Origin: Gammaproteobacteria bacterium
GTDB taxonomy: Bacteria; Pseudomonadota; Gammaproteobacteria; Steroidobacterales; Steroidobacteraceae
Direction of reading: 5' to 3'
NCBI GenBank assembly: GCA_003162555.1
Contig: PMNQ01000169.1
Coordinates: 16,835-23,424 of the forward strand
Length of the DNA stretch: 6,590 bases
Below the pieces are notes generated by a model. The model made no database searches. It had not been told where the DNA came from and was given only the letters and a program-made list of their open reading frames with translations. Numbering within the stretch: the first letter of the stretch is position 1; every line of letters starts with the position of its first letter. Both the position numbers and the translations under genes were made by a program. Of this stretch, positions 1-5,308 are shown piece by piece.

Positions 1-64
1 CGGTTGGCCCTTACGTACAGTCGATCGTTGTCTAGATAGTGAATGCGACCGTCGAGCTGCGGCG

Positions 65-1567
65 TCATTGATTCCCGAGGTGTCCCACGGACGCAAAATT
101 ACGCGGTCGTAGCGCAATTCCGTTCGGCACGGCGGGGATCGCGGTGCAAAGTTGGGCTTGTGAGTCCGGCGACCCGGCGACAAATAGCCCAAAGACTTGA
201 TTGTTGTAATCGGCGTCGTCAAACCACACAAGCTCCAACTCATTCGGAAATACCAATAGTCGCTTCGCAGGCAGTCGGAATTTGCAGTGTGCGGTGTCGC
301 CTGGAAAAAGAAAGGGAAAGAGAGGGCAGTCCCAGATGCTTGCCATGTTGATGCTGCGGCCAATCTGTTCGCAGTCCGAATGCGAACCAACGGCGCATCG
401 AATCCTATTTAAGTCCGTTGGAGTAGGAGCCGGTAATCCCAGAGCCTGGATCTTTTCGGGAGTAATCGCTGCGGCGATGAAGGCGGACGCAACATCGCAC
501 TCGCTGATCGTCGAGCAGATCGCAGGTGCTGGAAGTAGCGTCTCCTGTTCGGTGCTTGTCTCCTGGTTGAACTTGGTTGGAACCTGCGTTGAAGCTCCAT
601 CGCCTAGCCCGTCCGTGAGCTTCCATCCCCATATGCCACTTGAATGAAGCGACAATTGCGTCACGTCATCGTCGGTAATCGACAGAATGCCGTTGCGCAG
701 CGAGAACATATATTTGTATGTGCCCCAAGCCTCATTGTTTCCACTTAAAATATCGCCGCGAAAATGGAATGTGAACAGAAATCCGCCCCGCACGTTGCTG
801 CTGGGGCTACCGAAACTCTGTTTGCCATCTGTATAGTTTCCCAGTTCGATGATCGAGATAGCATGCCGGTAGTGAGATTGTGGACCGTCTATCGAGCTCG
901 ACTTGAAGCCGTTCCACAAGCCCTCGACGACCTCGTTAAGAATTCCGGCAAGGTCCTTGGTTGCGCCACATGCGCCGTGGTAATAAACGGCGGCTGCCTT
1001 GATGCTGGCGTCGGAAACGAGCGGCCCACTTGGACTACTTCCGAAAGGCGAGCAGCCTCTGACTTCCGATTGCGCGGGATCTATCGGACCGGTTCCCCAA
1101 AAGGAACTTGTAAGAGGAGCGATAAGAGCGGGCATGGGTTGTGGTGAATTGGGCTCTGGACCCAGAGCGACGCGCAATGAAACGGGCGTAGGTATCCCTG
1201 CCGGGCTACTCGCCAAGCTTTGCCAGGCACCCGTCAGTTTCGATGAATCGCTTAGCGCGATTAGTTTCTGTTCGAAAGTCTCAGGGGACATCGCAAACAT
1301 TACGGCCTCGGTTTCCGTCGACCGCTGATAGTTGCGTGCCGTGTATTGGACTTGAACTCCACTCAAGCACGTCCCCGGCACGGAGCCGAGTTCGGAGCCC
1401 AGAAGTAATTCTGAATACCCAGGCGTGATGGGTACCTTAAACGGTGCACTGCCCCAATCGAATTTCAGTTCGCCGCCTGCTTGGCAGGCGGAGAGCGACA
1501 AGGCTGTCGTTGCTACGAATGCAGCACAAAAGATGTACCTCGGGCCCGATACCAGAGTCATTGTCAT
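65..1567 (-). CDS. Large cysteine-rich lipoprotein of unknown function
   Basis: I do not recognise the family. The 500-residue product begins with a type II signal peptide: a short N-terminus with one Arg (R10), a hydrophobic stretch at about 11-27, and the lipobox L25-S26-A27-C28. C28 should be lipidated after cleavage. The residue after it is Q, not D, which favours the outer membrane. The mature part has ten further cysteines (67, 172, 200, 351, 357, 391, 399, 414, 428, 474), suggesting disulfides in an oxidising compartment. Residues 262-302 look beta-rich (F-T-F-H-F-R, then aromatic and Gly residues). Residues 120-182 are rich in Pro, Ser and Gly and probably form a linker. An AGAGGT ribosome binding site lies 5 bases before the ATG; a second in-frame ATG two codons in is also possible. 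Codon third positions look less GC-biased than in the 5309-6590 gene, so this may be accessory DNA. The gene runs alone, away from the 2003 operon. Coding status and export are well supported; function is unknown. Confidence 0.85.
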   Translation of the reverse strand: MTMTLVSGPRYIFCAAFVATTALSLSACQAGGELKFDWGSAPFKVPITPGYSELLLGSELGSVPGTCLSGVQVQYTARNYQRSTETEAVMFAMSPETFEQKLIALSDSSKLTGAWQSLASSPAGIPTPVSLRVALGPEPNSPQPMPALIAPLTSSFWGTGPIDPAQSEVRGCSPFGSSPSGPLVSDASIKAAAVYYHGACGATKDLAGILNEVVEGLWNGFKSSSIDGPQSHYRHAISIIELGNYTDGKQSFGSPSSNVRGGFLFTFHFRGDILSGNNEAWGTYKYMFSLRNGILSITDDDVTQLSLHSSGIWGWKLTDGLGDGASTQVPTKFNQETSTEQETLLPAPAICSTISECDVASAFIAAAITPEKIQALGLPAPTPTDLNRIRCAVGSHSDCEQIGRSINMASIWDCPLFPFLFPGDTAHCKFRLPAKRLLVFPNELELVWFDDADYNNQVFGLFVAGSPDSQAQLCTAIPAVPNGIALRPRNFASVGHLGNQ

Positions 1568-2002
1568 AGCCCACCTCTTGGTCTATTGCACAGGCCAAAT
1601 CCCATTTAGACGACTGTTACTGGCGGCCCCGCTGCAGCCGCCAAGGGCGAGCGACGAGACACTTTCGCGGGCAAGGTCATGGCCCCCCTGACGTGCATGG
1701 CAGTGCAAATTGTCCGCGGTCCGGACTTTGTCCAAATGGAAGGGAATCACTAGATGTAGGAGTCCAGACGAGGAGATTCGGCTACCCCTATTTCCCTACT
1801 GTGCTGGTCTGGCCCGCCATCTCACCGCTGGTTTCCTGTTCCGGCATGTCTTTGGGATTGTGGGTGGGACAGACGCCCCCGCCAGGACAGTTACGTTGAG
1901 GGTTGATCCGCCAGATTGCGGAGGCACTAGCCGTGCGCTGGCGCGTGCAATAGGGCATGAGTCATCCCTGCGCGCACATTTGGAAAGGCAAAGGGGACAA
2001 CG
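1568..2002. other. 435-base intergenic region between divergent genes
   Basis: This gap separates the lipoprotein gene from the 2003-2692 gene, so it should hold promoters for both. Open frames crossing it on either strand lack family resemblance, and the longer ones run into the 2003-2692 gene in another frame, so I do not call a gene here. Visible structure is limited to a 7-base-arm inverted repeat at 1621-1643, a smaller one at 1907-1922 (TCCGC/GCGGA around 6 bases), and ribosome binding sites at each edge. I find no convincing -35/-10 pair. Confidence 0.5.
1621..1643. repeat. Inverted repeat TGGCGGC-N9-GCCGCCA upstream of the lipoprotein gene
   Basis: Two perfect 7-base arms flank a 9-base spacer, 54 bases upstream of the lipoprotein start codon. 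No T-run follows on either strand, so it is a poor intrinsic terminator. It could be an operator or a 5'-leader hairpin for the minus-strand gene, but GC-rich DNA also produces such repeats by chance. Confidence 0.35.
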
Positions 2003-2692
2003 ATGTCGACATTCAGCCAATATTGGCTTCGGCAGGGCCTGCTCGGCGGGCCATCGGACGTGCACAACGTTCCGTATGCCGATGGTGGCAAGGCCTGGAT
2101 CGCGAGCGGCGGCCAGTCCGCGGGCGCGCATTCCTGGAGCAGGCCGGACGATGAAACGGTTATCAACCTGGGGCCACTGCTCAATGCGCCGGACACTCTG
2201 GCGCAGATCGACCGGCTTGTCGGGAGCCAGGTGAGTCGAACCAGTGCGCTCATGGCGCAATCGCGTTTCTATTGGCAACTTCCATACTACAGCCAGGATC
2301 CAGCTCGTCACGGCGCCTGGGACATGCTGCTACGACTCTATTTCGAATTTCGTATCGGTAGTGAGTGGTATTGCAGCGATGCGAGCGGTGAAATCTCCTA
2401 CTTCATAGTTCCGTATCTCGATAGCGCCGGACATCTCGGCGCGTACGTCGATGGCTGGAGTCACAACTACAGCGGGGGCGGGCCCTTCTGCACCGGCGGC
2501 ATCAATGACGCCCTGAACTCATCAGTACCGAAGGGAATCGGGCTCCTGCATGGCCTCCTTGGCAGCGAACTTGCGCTGCTGGCCGATGCCAGCTTCTCGT
2601 CCGTCTACCTGCTGCCGGGCAACGGCAACAGGAGTCACGCCGATACTTCAGAGAATGCCGACATCGATGCCGCGATCGCCGCGATACCCTGA
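2003..2692 (+). CDS. Uncharacterised 229-residue protein
   Basis: I do not recognise this protein. No signal peptide or membrane segment is visible. The N-terminal half (about 1-100) is rich in Gly, Ser, Trp and Tyr. Residues 108-155 look beta-rich, with the run Y-F-E-F-R (113-117) and later Y-V-D-G-W. There are only two cysteines, C124 and C163. A hydrophobic Gly-rich segment (about 177-205, containing G-L-L-H-G-L-L-G-S-E-L) may form an amphipathic helix. The region from F-E-F-R onward resembles residues 267-302 of the neighbouring lipoprotein in spacing: FxFR, 12 residues to Gly, then an aromatic-rich strand. An AAGGGG ribosome binding site lies 6 bases before the ATG. The next gene follows after 18 bases, so the two are probably co-transcribed. 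Reading-frame quality and the ribosome binding site support a real gene; its role is unknown. Confidence 0.75.
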   Translation: MSTFSQYWLRQGLLGGPSDVHNVPYADGGKAWIASGGQSAGAHSWSRPDDETVINLGPLLNAPDTLAQIDRLVGSQVSRTSALMAQSRFYWQLPYYSQDPARHGAWDMLLRLYFEFRIGSEWYCSDASGEISYFIVPYLDSAGHLGAYVDGWSHNYSGGGPFCTGGINDALNSSVPKGIGLLHGLLGSELALLADASFSSVYLLPGNGNRSHADTSENADIDAAIAAIP

Positions 2693-2710
2693 CGCAACCA
2701 GAGAGCCCCT

Positions 2711-3019
2711 ATGTCTGACAAATTGATCGACGAGATTTCCGCCGTTCTTCGTCGCAACGGGTTCAACAAGATCTCAAAGCACTCGAGCAGCGTTTCCATG
2801 ACGCTAAGCGCGGAGCGCGACGGCGAACGGGCCGTCTTTCATCTGGCTCACAACTTCGATCTGACCAGCGCCGAGGCTGTGTCGATCACCAATCCGGCAA
2901 TTGGCCTGGACGTGAAAGTGAAAGCATCCTTTCCTGGCGTCAAGTCCGTTGGCAATCGCGTCGGTGTGAGCCGGACCGGAGGTCAACTGCAACGACTCAG
3001 GCTCGCCTCTACGGTTTAG
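2711..3019 (+). CDS. Uncharacterised 102-residue protein
   Basis: This is a small protein with no signal peptide, membrane segment or cysteine. Residues 3-16 (K-L-I-D-E-I-S-A-V-L-R-R-N-G) read as an amphipathic helix. Alternating polar and hydrophobic strands follow at about 24-48 (S-V-S-M-T-L-S-A and A-V-F-H-L-A-H) and 64-74 (I-G-L-D-V-K-V-K-A). This alpha-then-beta layout suggests a compact soluble domain. I cannot name the family. An AGAGAG ribosome binding site lies 5 bases before the ATG. Its position 18 bases behind the 229-residue gene suggests a shared transcript and perhaps a partner role. The last 11 bases overlap the 3' end of the convergent minus-strand gene, leaving no space for a terminator between them. 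Confidence 0.7.
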   Translation: MSDKLIDEISAVLRRNGFNKISKHSSSVSMTLSAERDGERAVFHLAHNFDLTSAEAVSITNPAIGLDVKVKASFPGVKSVGNRVGVSRTGGQLQRLRLASTV

Positions 3020-3764
3020 GTTTAGAAGGATGCCCGCCGCCGGCGGCGCCATCATCGCCGGTCTTGAAGCGAATGCTGGGCTTCCAGGGATTCCACTGCC
3101 GTGCCCGGCGCTCGCGCCGCGAGCCCCGCTGGGCATGGGCTCGTCTCTTCCCCTTTGCCTTGGCGCCGGTAATTTGCACCCAGCCCTGCTGGGGATCGAA
3201 TTTCTGGGTGTACCCGCCGCTCAGGACTTCAAAGGCCACGCGGGCCTGCTTCGTGTAGTCGAGGTCTCCCACCGCAGTCCTGGGAGCGAACCAGTCCGGC
3301 GTCACGAAGTCAGTGACCAGGACGCCGTCTATCTCATAGCCGTACTGCTCGTCTTCCACAGGATCGCACACCTCACAGGCCCAGAAGGTGCCCTGATCAT
3401 CCTGGCAGGCAGTGTTGAGCCATGGATCCACTGCCATCTCGCAGATCTCGTGGGTCGCGCCAACGCTTACGCTGCCGTTGTCCGCCATGATTGATTTTAC
3501 AAAGACCAGGGAAATTGGCAGGCCTTCATCCGTCAGGTCGTGGTACGCGAGGGCATCGGCCTGAGTGGTGTCATCCAGAAAAACCACCCACCAGCTGCCC
3601 GCAGGAGGAGTGACGCCCTTTTCGACAAAGGAGAACTGCGCTTGACCCACTCCCCAGACGTCATTCAGTTCGTTGTTCCATTGCGAACTGAACGCTGGAA
3701 TCATGTGTTTTACGGCACTCGAGGCGATGGCTGTGGACTCGTTGATCACGGCGATTTGCAACAT
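3009..3764 (-). CDS. Putative HExxE-motif metal-dependent peptidase-like protein
   Basis: The 251-residue product carries T-H-E-I-C-E-M-A-V-D-P at 104-114. This is an HExxE motif (H105, E106, E109) followed by D113-P114, as in several peptidase-like families with HExxExxxDP signatures. A second conserved-looking block, A-C-E-V-C-D-P-V-E-D-E (129-139) followed by G-Y-E-I-D-G-V-L-V-T-D-F-V-T-P-D-W-F (142-159), matches my memory of an uncharacterised bacterial family in which this acidic segment follows the HExxE helix. It may supply further metal ligands. No signal peptide is visible, so the protein may act in the cytoplasm or leave by another route. From about residue 200 the protein ends in a basic tail rich in Lys, Arg, Gly and Pro, probably disordered and perhaps nucleic-acid or surface binding. 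A GGAG ribosome binding site sits 6 bases before the ATG. Peptidase activity is an inference from the motif; no classical third zinc ligand can be assigned with certainty. Confidence 0.8.
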   Translation of the reverse strand: MLQIAVINESTAIASSAVKHMIPAFSSQWNNELNDVWGVGQAQFSFVEKGVTPPAGSWWVVFLDDTTQADALAYHDLTDEGLPISLVFVKSIMADNGSVSVGATHEICEMAVDPWLNTACQDDQGTFWACEVCDPVEDEQYGYEIDGVLVTDFVTPDWFAPRTAVGDLDYTKQARVAFEVLSGGYTQKFDPQQGWVQITGAKAKGKRRAHAQRGSRRERRARQWNPWKPSIRFKTGDDGAAGGGHPSKPKP

Positions 3765-3820
3765 GGATGACTCCGAGAGGGATTGAGCTGGAACCCGGCA
3801 GTGAACTCCGCAGGCGCAGA

Positions 3821-3856
3821 GCGCACGACCTCACTACACCTTACTGTCGTGAGCGC
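3821..3856. repeat. Imperfect inverted repeat between anti-sigma and HExxE genes
   Basis: GCGCACGAC (3821-3829) can pair with GTCGT..GCGC (3846-3856), leaving a two-base bulge and a 16-base loop. An alternative pairing CTCAC/GTGAG (3830-3834 with 3849-3853) is possible in the same stretch. It lies in the 133-base gap after the anti-sigma stop and before the HExxE gene, both on the minus strand. It could slow or end transcription of the sigma operon, or belong to the leader of the next gene. There is no T-run, so the terminator reading is weak. Confidence 0.25.
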
Positions 3857-3897
3857 GCACAACATCTCACCATCGGGAGGGCAGGCGAACCTCGAGG

Positions 3898-4590
3898 TCA
3901 GTGCACGCGGATCAGAAAATGATCGCCTGCGGCGGTTGCCCCGTTGGCAGCCGAGGGCGCCAACGAGACTTCGTAGTCTCCCGGCCTCAATTGCTGGGCG
4001 TCGAGGTAAATTGTCACGTAACCGTCGGGTGCCGCTGAGCCGGCGTCAATCTGTCCAACAATCTTGCCGTTGGCGGACTCGCCAAGGCGGTTTACCCGCA
4101 CGCTGTAGTGAACGTCCATGGAAAGGGCGGAGGGCAAAAGGCGGAGTTCGATTGCGCCGGGCGATTGCGGCGCCTTCACTTCAGTGCCCGACTCTCCACC
4201 GCGCGTGCGCGCGAGCAGGTAGCTTCCGAGTATCGAAGGCGCATTGTCGCCACGCGTTACAAACGTCTGCGGCGAAAGGGCGAGCATGGCAGGAGCACGA
4301 CTCGATATCTGCAACCAGAGCAGGCCTCCCAACGCTAAAATCGCCAGTGCCGCCGCGGCCGCATAGGGTAGCCAGCGACGAGGGGAATGCGAGCGCATCA
4401 GGGCATCAAGCTCGCCGCGTTCATGCAGACGGGCGAGCCCCTCCTTGAATTTCAGAATCTGTTCAGTTGCGTCGCGGAGGTCCGGCTGCTCGGACAGCGC
4501 GCGTTCGAATGCATCGCACTCGTTGGCCGGCAGCTGGCCGGCCAGGTAGCGCGAAATCATATGCCGCGCATCAATTTGAGTTGATTGCAT
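3898..4590 (-). CDS. Membrane-anchored anti-sigma-like protein (zinc-ligand-free)
   Basis: This is the likely regulator of the adjoining sigma factor. Numbering is from the ATG at 4590. Residues 10-45 (M-I-S-R-Y-L-A-G-Q-L-P, then an A-F-E-R-A-L-S-E-Q-P-D-L helix) have the shape of an anti-sigma N-terminal domain. Where zinc-binding members carry H-x3-C-x2-C this protein has L-S-E-Q-P-D-L, so no zinc site is expected. R71-R72-W precedes one transmembrane segment at about 74-94. The remaining 130 or so residues should be periplasmic and beta-rich, ending with Y-V-T-I-Y-L-D-A and L-R-P-G-D-Y-E-V-S-L strands typical of sandwich domains. The start overlaps the sigma gene by 20 bases, implying translational coupling. 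A weak GAG-type ribosome binding site lies 5 bases before the ATG; an in-frame GTG two codons upstream (4596) is the alternative. The anti-sigma role is inferred from architecture and position. Confidence 0.78.
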   Translation of the reverse strand: MQSTQIDARHMISRYLAGQLPANECDAFERALSEQPDLRDATEQILKFKEGLARLHERGELDALMRSHSPRRWLPYAAAAALAILALGGLLWLQISSRAPAMLALSPQTFVTRGDNAPSILGSYLLARTRGGESGTEVKAPQSPGAIELRLLPSALSMDVHYSVRVNRLGESANGKIVGQIDAGSAAPDGYVTIYLDAQQLRPGDYEVSLAPSAANGATAAGDHFLIRVH

Positions 4591-5203
4591 ACGCACTCAG
4601 AGTTTGAACGGCCATTATCAGTATAACCGCGGTCGAAAAGAAATCAGACTTTCCCAGACCACGACTTTGCAGCAATTCGCGGAATCGATCACGTGCCCGA
4701 TAGATGACACGGTTGAAATGCAACTCGGTCAGGTGAAAGACCCGGCAAAGATCTTCCTTGCTCTCATCGTGAAGATAGTACCGAACCAATAGTTCCCGAT
4801 CGCGCGCCGGGCTCACCTCTTGCAGGAGTTCCTTCGCCAGGCGCGCCCATTGATCCGCCTCGAGATGTTCGGCGGGGCGACTCGAATCGGCCGCATCAAC
4901 CAGGTCGCCAATGCCCTCAGAGTTACCGGCATGCAATTTGTCTTTGCGCCGATGATTGCGCAAGTGGTTCAGGGCCACGCGGTAGACGTAGCCATCCAGG
5001 TTTGTTGGATCATTGATTTCGCCCGAACGGAGCTTTTGTAACGCCGTGACCACAGCGTCCTGCAGCATATCCGAGGCAAGGTCAGTGCTTCCGGTCACGC
5101 GTGTGAGCTGAGCCCGAAGCCCGGCCATATTGCGCAGGATGATTTGCGGGCCGGAGCTCTTCGACGTGCTGTCGATTGCCTCTATGCCAGCCTGCGCATC
5201 CAA
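4571..5203 (-). CDS. ECF-type RNA polymerase sigma factor with hydrophobic C-terminal tail
   Basis: This should direct RNA polymerase to a specific promoter set. Region 2 spans about 24-90: D-L-A-S-D-M-L-Q-D-A-V-V-T-A-L-Q-K-L matches the polymerase-binding helix, and G-Y-V-Y-R-V-A-L-N-H-L-R-N-H-R-R-K the -10-binding helix. Region 4 spans about 117-182: R-E-L-L-V-R-Y-Y-L-H-D-E-S-K-E-D-L, then a helix-turn-helix ending V-I-Y-R-A-R-D-R-F-R-E-L-L. There is no room for region 3, as expected for ECF factors. Unusually, residues 188-205 (F-F-S-T-A-V-I-L-I-M-A-V-Q-T-L-S-A-Y) form a hydrophobic segment long enough to sit in or on the membrane. The start is a TTG with a GAGAG site 7 bases upstream. No in-frame ATG occurs between it and the upstream stop, and the first internal ATG (5128) would cut into the start of region 2. 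The gene is followed by, and overlaps, the anti-sigma-like gene. Confidence 0.9.
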   Translation of the reverse strand: MDAQAGIEAIDSTSKSSGPQIILRNMAGLRAQLTRVTGSTDLASDMLQDAVVTALQKLRSGEINDPTNLDGYVYRVALNHLRNHRRKDKLHAGNSEGIGDLVDAADSSRPAEHLEADQWARLAKELLQEVSPARDRELLVRYYLHDESKEDLCRVFHLTELHFNRVIYRARDRFRELLQSRGLGKSDFFSTAVILIMAVQTLSAYAINSN

Positions 5204-5210
5204 GTGGGTA

Positions 5211-5215
5211 CTCTC
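5211..5215 (-). promoter_or_regulatory. Ribosome binding site selecting the TTG start of the sigma gene
   Basis: GAGAG on the minus strand lies 7 bases before the TTG at 5203. It supports this rare start, since the frame has no ATG upstream before a stop at 5231-5233. An out-of-frame ATG (5217) overlaps the site and opens a 11-codon frame ending at 5182. Confidence 0.5.
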
Positions 5216-5236
5216 ATTTTTCTTGCGATCCTACAG

Positions 5237-5246
5237 GAGTATACTC
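5237..5246. promoter_or_regulatory. Palindrome GAGTATACTC in the divergent promoter region
   Basis: This perfect 10-base palindrome places TATACT, one base from the TATAAT -10 consensus, on both strands (5240-5245 plus; 5243-5238 minus). Leaders of roughly 57 bases to the plus-strand ATG and 28 bases to the minus-strand TTG would be reasonable. No good -35 lies at the usual distance on either strand, so it may be an activated bidirectional promoter or an operator. Confidence 0.35.
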
Positions 5247-5276
5247 AGTTACCGGACCGTCTCGCGCGATTGCCCG

Positions 5277-5300
5277 CACTTGCCAAGAGCGGAACAAGTG
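5277..5300. repeat. Inverted repeat CACTTG-N12-CAAGTG just upstream of the TPR gene
   Basis: Two perfect 6-base arms lie around a 12-base spacer that includes GGAA of GGAAC (5291-5295). The right arm ends 8 bases before the ATG at 5309. In DNA it could be a protein-binding dyad; in RNA a hairpin could mask the weak ribosome binding region. Short arms make chance occurrence possible. Confidence 0.3.
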
Positions 5301-5308
5301 TTACACAG

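Noticed and set aside
1..64. Left edge downstream of the lipoprotein gene
   Set aside because: I looked for a terminator hairpin with a T-run on the minus strand and for the end of another gene, and found neither.
764..1147. 127-codon plus-strand open frame, and shorter ones at 43-351 and 282-647
   Set aside because: They are antisense to the lipoprotein gene, which has a good lipobox and ribosome binding site.
1710..2311. Open frames on both strands across the gap and the start of the 229-residue gene (174 codons plus, 171 codons minus)
   Set aside because: Arg- and Cys-rich low-information translations that overlap a better-supported gene with its own ribosome binding site.
3035..3048. 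14-base perfect palindrome CGCCGCCGGCGGCG as a terminator for the 2711-3019 gene
   Set aside because: It lies inside the coding end of the opposite gene, where it encodes a Gly/Ala run, and no T-run follows. GC-rich coding sequence explains it.
3030..3494. 154-codon plus-strand open frame
   Set aside because: It is antisense to the HExxE protein, whose motifs are clear on the other strand.
3889..3898. Palindrome ACCTCGAGGT at the anti-sigma stop codon
   Set aside because: A 10-base palindrome with no supporting signal; chance is likely.
3783..4448. 221-codon plus-strand open frame
   Set aside because: It is antisense to the anti-sigma-like gene and its product is strongly Arg-rich without domains.
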